Part shown: positions 53,303-62,689 of the stretch, piece by piece | Layout: every line of letters starts with the position of its first letter | Position numbering within the stretch: position 1 is the stretch's first letter | Origin: Butyricimonas sp. Marseille-P3923 | Lineage (GTDB): Bacteria; Bacteroidota; Bacteroidia; Bacteroidales; Marinifilaceae | Reading direction: 5' to 3' | Assembly (NCBI RefSeq): GCF_900184685.1 | Contig: NZ_FXXL01000007.1 | Span: forward strand, 2,356,001 to 2,420,000 | Length of the DNA stretch: 64,000 bases | The notes under the pieces: model-generated | Database searches by the model: none | The model's input: the letters and a program-made list of their open reading frames with translations, nothing else | What the model was told of the DNA's origin: nothing | Program-made: the position numbers and the translations under genes

Positions 53303-54616
53303 ATGAATGTACTGAAATTTGGAGGCACCTCTGTCGGTAGCGCTCCGCAAATCAAAGAAGTGGCACAACTCATCTCGGACGAGCAACCCAAAATCGTGGT
53401 ACTCTCCGCCATGTCGGGAACCACCAACACGCTGGTTGACATCACGAACAACCTCTACCGGAACGATCGTCAGGAAGCCCTGACGGCGATACAGAATCTG
53501 GAACTCGATTACCTGATGACCATTAGCGAACTCTACGACACGGAGGATTACAAGCACAAGGGACAGGAATTCGTGCAAACCATCTTCACCTATCTCCGTT
53601 CCTTTATTAATAAAGACTTTTATCCCCTGCAAGAGAAAGCCGTCGTGGCACAGGGAGAAATCATCTCCACCACCCTCATGCACTACTATCTGCAAGAACA
53701 AGGCATCCCCTCGACATTACTCTCCGCCCTCGACTTCATGCGTATCGACAAGGATTGCGAGCCGGATTATTTCTACATCGAACAAAACTTGAAGCGCCTG
53801 CTTTCCAACCCGACCACCGAACGCATCATCATCACCCAAGGATTCATCTGTCGCAACGCCTACGGGGAAATCGATAATTTAAAAAGAGGAGGCAGTGACT
53901 ACTCCGCCGCCTTGATCGGGGCTGCCGTCAATGCCAGTGAGATACAGATATGGACAGACATCGACGGTGTACACAACAACGATCCCCGTTACGTGAAAAA
54001 CACCCAACCACTCCGGAGCCTCTCTTTCGACGAAGCGGCGGAATTGGCGTACTTCGGGGCAAAAATCCTGCACCCGTCAAGTATACAACCGGCAAAAAGG
54101 GCAAACATCCCCGTCCGCATGAAAAACACAATGAACCCCGGTGACGAGGGAACCCTGATCACCAAAGAAAGTCCGGTACGAAACTTCAAGGCTGTCGCCG
54201 CCAAAGACGGGATTACCGCTATCAAGGTAAAATCCAGCAACATGCTTCTGGCATACGGCTTCGTTCGCAAAGTATTCGAGATATTCGAGTCATGGAAAAC
54301 ACCGATTGACATGATAGCTACCTCCGAAGTAGCCATCTCGCTAACCATCGATAACACCTGCCATCTGGAAGATATCAAAAAAGATTTGACCAAATACGGG
54401 ACAATCGAGGTAGAAGAAAACCTGTCCATCATCTGCATCGTCGGTGACTGCTCCATCAACAACAACGGCCTCGCCGCCCAAGCCCTCACCGCTCTGCAAG
54501 ACATCCCGTTACACATGATCTCCTACGGGGCAAGCGAACACAGCATCTCCCTGCTCGTTAAACAGGAAGACAAACAACGTGCCTTACAAGACCTTAGCGA
54601 GAGATTATTTAATTGA
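53303..54616 (+). CDS. lysC: aspartate kinase, monofunctional
   Basis: 437 residues. It phosphorylates aspartate, the entry to lysine, threonine and methionine. 'NVLKFGGTSVGSAPQIK' opens the kinase domain; 'LKRGGSDYSAALIGAAVNASEIQIWTDIDG' is the substrate site. Two ACT domains occupy about 300-437 and likely bind an end-product amino acid. There is no homoserine dehydrogenase domain. The upstream leader suggests methionine-linked control, and lysA follows 117 bp downstream. Confidence 0.95.
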   Translation: MNVLKFGGTSVGSAPQIKEVAQLISDEQPKIVVLSAMSGTTNTLVDITNNLYRNDRQEALTAIQNLELDYLMTISELYDTEDYKHKGQEFVQTIFTYLRSFINKDFYPLQEKAVVAQGEIISTTLMHYYLQEQGIPSTLLSALDFMRIDKDCEPDYFYIEQNLKRLLSNPTTERIIITQGFICRNAYGEIDNLKRGGSDYSAALIGAAVNASEIQIWTDIDGVHNNDPRYVKNTQPLRSLSFDEAAELAYFGAKILHPSSIQPAKRANIPVRMKNTMNPGDEGTLITKESPVRNFKAVAAKDGITAIKVKSSNMLLAYGFVRKVFEIFESWKTPIDMIATSEVAISLTIDNTCHLEDIKKDLTKYGTIEVEENLSIICIVGDCSINNNGLAAQALTALQDIPLHMISYGASEHSISLLVKQEDKQRALQDLSERLFN

Positions 54617-54725
54617 GTTCATAAAGTTTATAAAGTTCGTAAGGTTCATAAAGTATAATATATGACAACAAAATAAACCTTATAAACCTTATAAACCTTA
54701 TAAACTTTACAAACCTTATAAACCT
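54617..54725. repeat. 10-mer hairpin element (GTTCATAAAG type)
   Basis: Left arm 54617-54654 of GTTYATAARG units, right arm 54673-54725 of CCTTATAAAC units, around a short AT-rich loop. It fills the lysC-lysA spacer. Confidence 0.75.
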
Positions 54726-54733
54726 AATTGAAA

Positions 54734-55879
54734 ATGAATATAGAAACCGTCAAAACATTTCAATCTTTAAAAACACCATTCTATTATTACGACACCGCAC
54801 TTTTGCGGGCAACCCTCCAATCCGCGACACAAGAGGCCAACCGCCACGGTTTCCATTTACACTATGCCGTGAAAGCCAATGCCAACCCTAGAATACTTGA
54901 AATCATCCAAGATTATGGAATAGGAGCCGATTGTGTCAGCGGCAACGAAGTTGCCCGAGCCGTTGAATACGGCTTCCATCCCGACCGGATCGTGTATGCC
55001 GGGGTAGGCAAAAGTGATGATGAAATCCGACTCGCACTGGAAAAAGACATATTCTGCTTTAACTGCGAATCACTGCCGGAAATAGAGGTAATCAACACGC
55101 TCGCCGGGGAACTCGGCAAAAAAGCATCTATCGCCCTTCGCGTCAACCCGAACGTGGACGCCCACACGCACCATTACATCACCACGGGAATAGAAGAAAA
55201 CAAATTCGGCTTCTACCTTTATGACTTGGAGCACGCCATCGCCGTCTGCCGGGAATTGGAAAACATCCGTCTTATCGGGTTACATTTCCACATCGGTTCC
55301 CAAATCACCGACCTCACCGTGTTCCGAGGACTTTGCCTGCGGGTAAACGAAATACAGGCTCGTCTGAAAGAACAGGGTATTATCCTCCCCCACGTCAATT
55401 TCGGAGGCGGCTTGGGTATCAATTACGACTGCCCCTCCTGCGGGTTAATCCCGGACTTCGCTTCTTATTTCCAGACATTCGCCGATTTCTTCGAAGCCCA
55501 ACCCGGACAGCAACTGCATTTCGAGTTGGGACGCTCTCTCGTGGGACAATGCGGCTCACTCGTTTCCCGCGTACTCTACGTGAAAGAAGGCAAGCACAAA
55601 AAATTCGTGATACTCGACGCCGGAATGAACGACCTCCTGCGTCCCGCCCTTTACCAAGCATTCCACCGCATCGAAAACCTCACCTCCATACAACCGTACG
55701 AAAAATACGATATCGTGGGCCCGATATGCGAATCCTCCGACTGCTTCGGCAAAGACCGGGAACTCCCCGCCACCCGACGAGGCGATCTCATCGCCATCCG
55801 CTCCTGCGGAGCCTACGGCGAAGTCATGGCCTCCCGGTACAACTTACGGGATTTACCCGGCTCTTTCTTTCCGGAATAA
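54734..55879 (+). CDS. lysA: diaminopimelate decarboxylase
   Basis: 381 residues from the ATG at 54734 (MNIETVKTF). It makes lysine from meso-diaminopimelate, using PLP. The PLP-lysine motif is 'LHYAVKANANP' (about 43-53); 'GLHFHIGSQITD' and 'NFGGGLGINYDCPSCG' bind phosphate; 'GPICESSDCFGKDRELP' is the catalytic Cys segment from the second subunit. It follows lysC, giving the first and last lysine steps together. Confidence 0.95.
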   Translation: MNIETVKTFQSLKTPFYYYDTALLRATLQSATQEANRHGFHLHYAVKANANPRILEIIQDYGIGADCVSGNEVARAVEYGFHPDRIVYAGVGKSDDEIRLALEKDIFCFNCESLPEIEVINTLAGELGKKASIALRVNPNVDAHTHHYITTGIEENKFGFYLYDLEHAIAVCRELENIRLIGLHFHIGSQITDLTVFRGLCLRVNEIQARLKEQGIILPHVNFGGGLGINYDCPSCGLIPDFASYFQTFADFFEAQPGQQLHFELGRSLVGQCGSLVSRVLYVKEGKHKKFVILDAGMNDLLRPALYQAFHRIENLTSIQPYEKYDIVGPICESSDCFGKDRELPATRRGDLIAIRSCGAYGEVMASRYNLRDLPGSFFPE

Positions 55880-55918
55880 ACCAAGCAAAAAAGGATATTG
55901 TTGAAAAGACACAAATTA

Positions 55919-55943
55919 AACTACCGAGAATTTCTCGGTAGTT
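55919..55943. terminator. terminator lysA / fusion gene
   Basis: AACTACCGAGAA and TTCTCGGTAGTT form a nearly perfect palindrome (12 bp each side of one base). No U-tract. Confidence 0.55.
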
Positions 55944-55993
55944 ACTGCCACTAGAAAAATATCACATACCCGATTTCGACAAATTCAATACAT

Positions 55994-58900
55994 TCAATCC
56001 TGACTAACCCATTTCACGGCATCAGCAACGATCTCTTGTGGGTATTTATATGCACCTTTATCATTCTTTCTATCCTTGTCACTTAGGGTCACTTTCACCT
56101 TTTTAGTAAAATCAAATACCCCTAAAGATATCCAACCCACCTCATCCGCGTTTACAAAAGCAACAACTTCATGCTCGCCTTTCTCGTCGGAAAGGACATA
56201 ATGGAATTCTTGTTTCGGATCTTTCCTTATATCATTAGGCTTCGTGTGATAAAAAAACACTTCATATTTACCTTCCTGAGGTAACACGGTACTCCACTCC
56301 ACTTTTTGTTCTCCGGAACCGGCTCTTTTACCGTATGCACTTCGTATTGGATTACCATAAAAATGTTCATTCATAGAAGGCAACCATTTCTCACGTTGTG
56401 AAAATCGTTTGTAATATTTTTTACGGTTTTCTTCATCTCCCCGAAATAAAGATAAAATATTAAATCCCTTTGCTTGCACTACTCTGAAGCCAGCATCTTC
56501 ATTATCAATAACAATCTCATTCTTACTCGGGAAAAAGGCAGACGAATCTATTCTGAAAACACCTGCTACAGTATCCATTGACACATCATTCAAACTCTCC
56601 AACTCTAATGATAACATCGCGGGAAGATTTTGAGCCAGAGGCATCCCCACATAAAAAGGAGCATAATAATTATGATAGGCATCCTTACGATTACGAGCCT
56701 TGATCTCCCGTCCCTCGTGAGGAGGAATAACCCATCCTTGATAATCACTTGTCACAATAACCCCCGGCACATCACCTCTATTAAAAACCTTAAAGCTATA
56801 CAACATATCCGGCAGATACGATGTTTTCTTTAATTCTACTGCCCGCACGTCTCGAATCTCAAACAAAGGCAATTTATCGGTATTGTACCAACTCTCCACC
56901 AGTGAATCCAACCTAACACCAAAAGACTTATAGAATTGTTGACAAAATTCTTCAAGAGTAGTCTCTTTAAAAAGATGATCCCCCAAAAATTCGTGATAAA
57001 ACCGGCGATACTGTATCTCATTTACATGTAACATGATATACATGTATAACTCTTCGCTTTTTTTGCGCATAATATTTTTAAACTCATCCGGCGATAATGA
57101 CCTGTCAGTTAACGCGGTTCTTAAACTATTCCCGTTCAAGTATTCCACTATCGGATAATCCACTGCCCCATGATAAAATGTATTAAAACCATCACGTGCC
57201 ATGTAGGCAAAAATATCATTCATAATTGGACATTCACTAGAAAAAATGGAAGTCGTTCTTCCTATAAGTGCAGGTCGTATATTACAATTCCCTTCTCCTA
57301 ATATCATGTGAATATCCCCTCTCAGACGAATCATCAAATCCTCCTCTTCACCCCGATCGTTGGAACTCTTATGCCGATAACCTTTTATGGTATACAATTT
57401 TTCCGGCATAAACACCATTCCTCCCTGCTCTCGCTCTCCTGTCAACTGCGTCAAACTTGGAAAACAACTAAAATTACAAGGAACCTCCACAAGAACGAGC
57501 CAACGATATGGATAGTGTTGCCTGGGATCAAAAGGCCTTCTAGCGTAGACTATATCGAGTATTTCCGAATACTCCCGCGTGCCATCATCCATTTCATTCA
57601 CAACTGCCCATTCTTCTTTTGTTAAATTCTCGGGATATGCTATACATTCATGCTCTAATTCCTTTTTTATTGTTAACAATCTCTTCGCCAGAGTATCTTT
57701 CGGTACATTGTACCCATCCAAAAGATAGTCGTGATCAGGAAGAAAGTACAAGGTCACGCGAGTGGAATCCACCATAATCTCATGTTCTTCATAATTCCCT
57801 ATACACAAGCTAACACCCGGAACATCATGCCCGAACCGGAATAATGCTTCTCCCTCGCCCTTCTCGATAATATTTCCTTGCGAAATTGCCGTTAACCGAG
57901 GATCATGTTCAACCTTTAACGAGTATCGGGTAAAGCTTATATTTCTGCTGCCGGATAAATGATACGGCGGCACGCACACGGGATACCATATACACTCCGG
58001 CGTGAGCAACTTGTACTCTTTCCCGCAAAAAGCCGGCGTGTTTCCAAAATAATATATACCAAGAGCGTTCACGCCGGGTGAATTATATTCTTCGGGAGCT
58101 ACATCCAGGAAACATATCTCGTTTTCAATATTCCCCTCGTAATGAATCGAAACATCATAAGTTTCCGAGGGGAACAACTCTTTATTTGACACGAGTATCT
58201 GGTGCTCTCTCCGAAAAACAACCGATTCCCCGTTGACTTCAAATGAAGTAATTTTTAAGCCCGGGTTCAAGTACATGATCAAGGGTATACTGTCTGAAGA
58301 GCCGTTCATGATCTTCATCCGGCTATTCACCGAAATACCGCCATTCTCTAGCTCCTTCAGGTGCAAATCTTGCCGGATAATCTTTGCTCCGGGATATTGG
58401 TCATAATCATCGTACACCCGCTTATAAGTTTCCCGACAATCACTGACCGTCACGTGTCGAAGATGATAAACGAACACCAATCCTCCGGCAAACACGAATA
58501 AAACGCAGGCAATACCAAGACACTTACGAAACACAAGCGCATGATTCGGGATTCTCGCATAAGGAATAATCGATAAAACCAAGAACCCTGCGCCAATCAA
58601 AAAAACACTTCCCCTTTGTAACAAATAGTTCCCGAGATTCACGTGTCCCGTGAAATCCGAAAACATATTTGGTATATATCGGGCGCAAGGATCGAATGCA
58701 CCATTCCAAAAACCGGCTCCAAAGAAAGTCACACCACCGAAAAACAAGAGCAATACAAGAATAATTATACCCCGATTACGAACAAGCCGCATCACGAAAC
58801 AAGAAATCCCAAGAAAATAAACCGATACGGGAAGTGTTAGCGTGAGCCAATAAAAAAAATAATTGGACAAATCGAAAGAATTGGAATACAAGACTAAATT

Positions 58901-59323
58901 TATAAGGATTGACGTTGCAAAAGAAATCCAATTCAATATCGTTACCGTCAACAACTTTCCCAAAAAATTCCCGAACACTATTTCGCTATTCCCTTGTGGG
59001 CGAGCGGACAACGCGCTCTTCGCTCCCTCTTCAAGCACCACCGAATCACCAGCAGCAAAACACGCTATCAGAAGTAACTGAATAATATTAAAATAATAGG
59101 CACTTTTAAAAGCAATGGATGAAGATAGAGCCTGTGAAGTCCAATCCATATAAAACTGGAACAAATTATTTATCGAGACCGTACCACCTTCTCTTGACAA
59201 AAAAGTATACTGATAAACAACAAGTCCTACGATTGCCAAAACGACAAACACTTGGAACAAAATACTCCTTCGCACACGTTTAAACTCATACAGAGCCTCA
59301 ATAACAATATTGTTCTTATCCAT
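55994..59323 (-). CDS. ABC-2 permease fused to a degenerate M1-like peptidase and golvesin-type domain
   Basis: 1109 residues from the ATG at 59323 (MDKNNIVIEALYEF); the frame goes to 59356 without support. Residues 1-310 hold about seven membrane helices of an ABC-2 permease. Then comes a long periplasmic part whose beta-rich front (about 315-500) and helical back (about 530-860) resemble M1 aminopeptidases. The HExxH-18-E zinc site is absent (nearest is HEFLGDH), so it is probably a pseudopeptidase. The last 120 residues ('VEWSTVLPQEGKYEVFFYH') resemble the golvesin C-terminal binding domain. No ATPase gene is adjacent. Function unknown. Confidence 0.75.
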   Translation of the reverse strand: MDKNNIVIEALYEFKRVRRSILFQVFVVLAIVGLVVYQYTFLSREGGTVSINNLFQFYMDWTSQALSSSIAFKSAYYFNIIQLLLIACFAAGDSVVLEEGAKSALSARPQGNSEIVFGNFLGKLLTVTILNWISFATSILINLVLYSNSFDLSNYFFYWLTLTLPVSVYFLGISCFVMRLVRNRGIIILVLLLFFGGVTFFGAGFWNGAFDPCARYIPNMFSDFTGHVNLGNYLLQRGSVFLIGAGFLVLSIIPYARIPNHALVFRKCLGIACVLFVFAGGLVFVYHLRHVTVSDCRETYKRVYDDYDQYPGAKIIRQDLHLKELENGGISVNSRMKIMNGSSDSIPLIMYLNPGLKITSFEVNGESVVFRREHQILVSNKELFPSETYDVSIHYEGNIENEICFLDVAPEEYNSPGVNALGIYYFGNTPAFCGKEYKLLTPECIWYPVCVPPYHLSGSRNISFTRYSLKVEHDPRLTAISQGNIIEKGEGEALFRFGHDVPGVSLCIGNYEEHEIMVDSTRVTLYFLPDHDYLLDGYNVPKDTLAKRLLTIKKELEHECIAYPENLTKEEWAVVNEMDDGTREYSEILDIVYARRPFDPRQHYPYRWLVLVEVPCNFSCFPSLTQLTGEREQGGMVFMPEKLYTIKGYRHKSSNDRGEEEDLMIRLRGDIHMILGEGNCNIRPALIGRTTSIFSSECPIMNDIFAYMARDGFNTFYHGAVDYPIVEYLNGNSLRTALTDRSLSPDEFKNIMRKKSEELYMYIMLHVNEIQYRRFYHEFLGDHLFKETTLEEFCQQFYKSFGVRLDSLVESWYNTDKLPLFEIRDVRAVELKKTSYLPDMLYSFKVFNRGDVPGVIVTSDYQGWVIPPHEGREIKARNRKDAYHNYYAPFYVGMPLAQNLPAMLSLELESLNDVSMDTVAGVFRIDSSAFFPSKNEIVIDNEDAGFRVVQAKGFNILSLFRGDEENRKKYYKRFSQREKWLPSMNEHFYGNPIRSAYGKRAGSGEQKVEWSTVLPQEGKYEVFFYHTKPNDIRKDPKQEFHYVLSDEKGEHEVVAFVNADEVGWISLGVFDFTKKVKVTLSDKDRKNDKGAYKYPQEIVADAVKWVSQD

Positions 59324-59388
59324 TATATCTAATTTACCCCAATCTAAAAATGGCAAAAAACAGTTTTAAACATCAAAAAGGATTGCCT

Positions 59389-59396
59389 CAAATATA
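59389..59396 (-). promoter_or_regulatory. -7 box TATATTTG for the permease/pseudopeptidase gene
   Basis: TATATTTG on the minus strand; start near 59382, leader about 59 nt to the ATG at 59323. Confidence 0.5.
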
Positions 59397-59460
59397 GTAC
59401 TAAAACAACCCTCTTCGAATACTCTCGTTGAGAGCAGAACTAACCTCATAGAATATCATA

Positions 59461-59877
59461 CTATTCGGTTATTTCCACCACGTAGGTCACCGATACACTC
59501 CCAAGGGGATTTGTCAAAACTATAGTATATTTACCTGAATCCTCTAATTCTACTTCCTCTATTTCAACAACCACTTCGCCTGCACCAAAAGCGCCCGTAT
59601 GCCTGATACGATATATCAAAGAATTTACAATTTGTATACCATCCTTATAAACCTCACAAGTGGGCATTGGATACCCCGAATATTTAACACCAAATCTTAT
59701 ATTTTGACCAACTTTACCTGTAACCTTACCCGAATGAGAATAATCATACATCCTAGGTGCAAAAGGAATAATTTCTACCTCTTTTGCATTTTTTTGAATG
59801 CTTGGTGCTTTTACTTCTTCGCTATAAAATCCCGTAAGGAACACAAACGCCAACATTAATAATAATAATCTTTTCAT
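59461..59877 (-). CDS. small secreted protein with one I-set-like Ig domain
   Basis: 138 residues with a Sec signal peptide (1-20, then basic/acidic linker). Residues 50-137 fit one immunoglobulin fold of the I-set kind: 'GYPMPTCEVYKDGIQI' is the strand around the core aromatic and 'ELEDSGKYTIVLTNPLGS' is the D.G.Y corner, but the two disulphide Cys are missing (one Cys remains, in PTCEV). Secreted or surface-associated, with a probable adhesion or binding role. It has its own promoter. Confidence 0.75.
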   Translation of the reverse strand: MKRLLLLMLAFVFLTGFYSEEVKAPSIQKNAKEVEIIPFAPRMYDYSHSGKVTGKVGQNIRFGVKYSGYPMPTCEVYKDGIQIVNSLIYRIRHTGAFGAGEVVVEIEEVELEDSGKYTIVLTNPLGSVSVTYVVEITE

Positions 59878-59906
59878 AATTTGAAATATTTAAGTTAGTA
59901 TATTTA

Positions 59907-59914
59907 CAAATATA
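59907..59914 (-). promoter_or_regulatory. -7 box TATATTTG for the Ig-like gene
   Basis: TATATTTG on the minus strand; start near 59900, leader about 23 nt. Confidence 0.5.
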
Positions 59915-60027
59915 AGAAATTAAATTGCTAATCATGGCGTTTTTACTAAAAATTTATTTAATAATTGTCGCAGAGACCATTTTTGAAACGACATTGTTAA
60001 ATGTGATTGTTAATGAAACTCATAAAA

Positions 60028-60058
60028 AAATGCACAACCTGAATTTGATTGTGCATTC
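60028..60058 (-). terminator. terminator of the nfeD-floA operon
   Basis: AATGCACAA/TTGTGCATT, 9 bp, 11-nt loop, followed on the minus strand by TTTTTTTATG; about 34 bp past the floA stop. Confidence 0.85.
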
Positions 60059-60091
60059 ATAATCACGTAGAAACTTTCCAGATTATTCCGT

Positions 60092-61081
60092 CTATTTCTG
60101 CGTATTCTTCTTATCGTTCGGCTTAGCGATCGACTCCCGCATACTCGTGTCCGCCTCGATATTCTTCATTTTATAGTAATCCATGATACCGAGATTACCG
60201 TTACGGAAAGCTTCTGCCATAGCGCGCGGCACTTCGGCTTCCGCCTCGATCACCCGGGCGCGCATCTCTTGTGCCAGAGCCTTCATCTCGTGTTCGGTGG
60301 CAACTGCCATGGCGCGACGTTCCTCTGCCTTCGCTTGGGCAATCTTCAAATCTGCCTCTGCTTGGTCTGTCTGCAACTCGGCACCGATATTCTTACCGAT
60401 GTCGATATCGGCGATATCAATAGACAAGATTTCAAAAGCGGTACCGGAATCCAATCCCTTGCTCAACACCACTTTCGATATAGAATCCGGGTTCTCCAAT
60501 ACTTCCTTGTGCGAACCGGCAGAACCGATAGACGACACGATACCCTCGCCGACACGTGCCAGAATAGTTTCTTCCCCGGCACCACCGACCAATTGACGGA
60601 TATTAGCCCGCACGGTAACTCTCGCTTTGGCGATCAACTGGATACCATCCTTTGCCACCGCGGCAACGGGAGGAGTATTAATCACCTTCGGGTTTACACT
60701 CATCTGAACGGCCTCGAACACGTCACGCCCTGCCAAATCTACCGCCGTGGCAATCTGGAATGTCAAATCGATATTCGCCTTGGACGCCGACACCAAAGCG
60801 TGTACCACTTGAGCCACGTGCCCACCTGCCAGATAATGTGCTTCCAGAAGATCGCGGTAAAGTTCCAATCCGGCTTTCTTGCCCTCGATCATGGCACGCA
60901 CGATGATAGTAGGCGGCACTTTTCTCCAACGCATCAACACCAGTTGCAACAATGACACCTTTACATCGGACACCAACGCCTGAAACCACAACCCGATCGG
61001 AATGAAGTAGAGAATCATCCAAAGCAAGAACAATCCACCCGCGATGACCGCTACCAGAAAAAACAAACTGCTATTATCCAT
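60092..61081 (-). CDS. floA: flotillin-like protein FloA
   Basis: 329 residues. One N-terminal membrane helix (about 5-30) is followed by the UPF0365/FloA body: '[48 protein letters not shown]' and '[24 protein letters not shown]'. A coiled-coil Ala/Glu-rich C-terminus (about 225-300) drives oligomerisation. It organises membrane microdomains. It lies 3 bp after the nfeD gene, a partnership conserved in many bacteria. Confidence 0.95.
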   Translation of the reverse strand: MDNSSLFFLVAVIAGGLFLLWMILYFIPIGLWFQALVSDVKVSLLQLVLMRWRKVPPTIIVRAMIEGKKAGLELYRDLLEAHYLAGGHVAQVVHALVSASKANIDLTFQIATAVDLAGRDVFEAVQMSVNPKVINTPPVAAVAKDGIQLIAKARVTVRANIRQLVGGAGEETILARVGEGIVSSIGSAGSHKEVLENPDSISKVVLSKGLDSGTAFEILSIDIADIDIGKNIGAELQTDQAEADLKIAQAKAEERRAMAVATEHEMKALAQEMRARVIEAEAEVPRAMAEAFRNGNLGIMDYYKMKNIEADTSMRESIAKPNDKKNTQK

Positions 61082-61084
61082 CCT

Positions 61085-61558
61085 TTATTCTGTTTTTAGT
61101 TTAACAATTATCTTATTTTTATACACCTTCAATACCACAACATCCCGGTTTTCATCTACAAATCCCGAACGGGATTCCGCTTCTACCACGCTGTCACCAA
61201 CCCGCACTTTGCCCATGGGAGCCAAACGCCCTTGGGTAATCCCGACATCCCCTTCCCGTATCGTTTCATCGACACCTTCCACTGTACTGTCAATCTGCGT
61301 GTTCAATTGCATTCGCCGCCATGTCTTCGCCCGAAGCGCGTACCACGTCACCCCGAACCCGCAAACAGCCGTCCCGAGTAACGTGAAATGCCCCACGGTA
61401 GTACCCATGGTAGAATAAGCCAGCCAAATAGCCCCGGCAACACAAGCAAAACCAAGAATCCCGGCAACATTCACCCCCGGAAATACTAGAAATTCAAGAA
61501 TCAACAGGACAAAGCCTATCGCGACGAGCATGAATAACACAAACCACTCCATATTCAA
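61085..61558 (-). CDS. NfeD-like membrane protein
   Basis: 157 residues. Three membrane helices (about 5-75) and a C-terminal OB-fold NfeD domain (about 95-155, 'GDVGITQGRLAPMGKVRVGDSVVEAES'). It lacks the N-terminal ClpP-like protease of long NfeD forms. It pairs with FloA as a membrane partner. TATCTTTA at 61573-61580 is a near-consensus promoter. Confidence 0.9.
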   Translation of the reverse strand: MNMEWFVLFMLVAIGFVLLILEFLVFPGVNVAGILGFACVAGAIWLAYSTMGTTVGHFTLLGTAVCGFGVTWYALRAKTWRRMQLNTQIDSTVEGVDETIREGDVGITQGRLAPMGKVRVGDSVVEAESRSGFVDENRDVVVLKVYKNKIIVKLKTE

Positions 61559-62044
61559 TGTTTTTAATCTGCTAAAGATAGTTTATTTTTAATATATGAC
61601 AAAAATCTACTTCATTTTTATATTGACTTCAAGTAAATACACGAATACCCCCACTTACCCTATCCCAAAACAAGGAATAAACTATACCGATAAACGGGTT
61701 TTAGGCGAGTTTTGAGTGGGTAATAGGCGACATCGCCTACTATTCGCCTGCACTTCGCCCACTCATAGCCTACGTTTTAATAAGAAATATGCTTTTTTAA
61801 CGTGTGCGCAAAACACGCTTCCCGTTACCTTTCCCTACCAAATCTCTCCCAAACTTCATGCATCGCGAGAGGTCAACCCTCGTGCTACGGCTACGTATCC
61901 CTCTCGCAGCGGCACAGCATTCCCTCCCCATTTCTTGTCATTTTTCATCCTCGATTTTCAATTCTCGATTATTATATTTTACTTTGCATCGAATTTTCCA
62001 TCACTGACACAAGTGATGAATCAAGCACCTAAAAGAGAGTTTGA
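61559..62044. other. 486-bp spacer with GC-rich hairpins
   Basis: A divergent spacer with two structured tracts. At 61702-61772 the word TAGGCGA and its complement recur (61702, 61724, 61733, 61743, 61768) inside a GAGTGGG/CCCACTC stem. At 61865-61907 GCGAGAGG pairs with CCTCTCGC. A TCACT/AGTGA hairpin lies just before folE. Short overlapping frames between 61716 and 62048 show no family features. Confidence 0.6.
61702..61772. repeat. nested TAGGCGA inverted repeat
   Basis: Outer TAGGC/GCCTA, middle GAGTGGG/CCCACTC (61714-61720, 61758-61764), and inner TAGGCGA/TCGCCTA (61724-61730, 61733-61739) can nest into a cruciform-like hairpin. No coding capacity. Confidence 0.6.
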
Positions 62045-62671
62045 ATGAAATACACGGAATTGGATGACGAAGAAGAATTTTACCGCAAGGTAGAATATTA
62101 CAATAAAACAAAAACGGAACAATTAAGTTACCATTATAAAGAAATACTGAAACTGCTGGGTGAGGATGCCGACAGGGAAGGATTGATAAAAACCCCGTAC
62201 CGTGTAGCGAAAGCCATGCAATTCATGACAAGGGGATATCATGAAAACCCGGAAGAAATCCTGCGTTCCGCCCTCTTCAAAGAAGACTACCGCCAAATGG
62301 TGATCGTGAAAGACATCGAGATATATTCCCTTTGCGAACATCACATGCTGCCCTTCATCGGGCGGGCGCACGTGGCATATATCCCGAACGGGTACATCAC
62401 GGGACTAAGTAAAATAGCACGTGTAGTGGAAGCCTTCTCCAGAAGATTACAGGTACAGGAAAGACTGACGAACGACATAAAAAATTGTATTCAAAATACC
62501 CTCAATCCCTTGGGCGTTGCCGTGGTGATCGAGGCGCAGCACATGTGTATGATGATGCGGGGTGTACAAAAACAAAACTCGGTAACAACAACCTCCGACT
62601 TTAGCGGCGCGTTCGAGAAACTTGCCACGCGGGAGGAGTTTATCCGATTAATTAGTAACAAATTTCATTAG
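62045..62671 (+). CDS. folE: GTP cyclohydrolase I
   Basis: 208 residues. It converts GTP to dihydroneopterin triphosphate, the first step of folate synthesis. '[22 protein letters not shown]' includes the zinc Cys and His; '[26 protein letters not shown]' and '[11 protein letters not shown]' (third ligand Cys) complete the site. It is 18 bp before fabD. Confidence 0.96.
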   Translation: MKYTELDDEEEFYRKVEYYNKTKTEQLSYHYKEILKLLGEDADREGLIKTPYRVAKAMQFMTRGYHENPEEILRSALFKEDYRQMVIVKDIEIYSLCEHHMLPFIGRAHVAYIPNGYITGLSKIARVVEAFSRRLQVQERLTNDIKNCIQNTLNPLGVAVVIEAQHMCMMMRGVQKQNSVTTTSDFSGAFEKLATREEFIRLISNKFH

Positions 62672-62689
62672 GAAATAAACAAAACGAGT

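Noticed and set aside
55333-55941. 202-residue frame inside lysA
   Set aside because: Arg/Pro-rich shadow of lysA in another frame; lysA is intact and recognisable.
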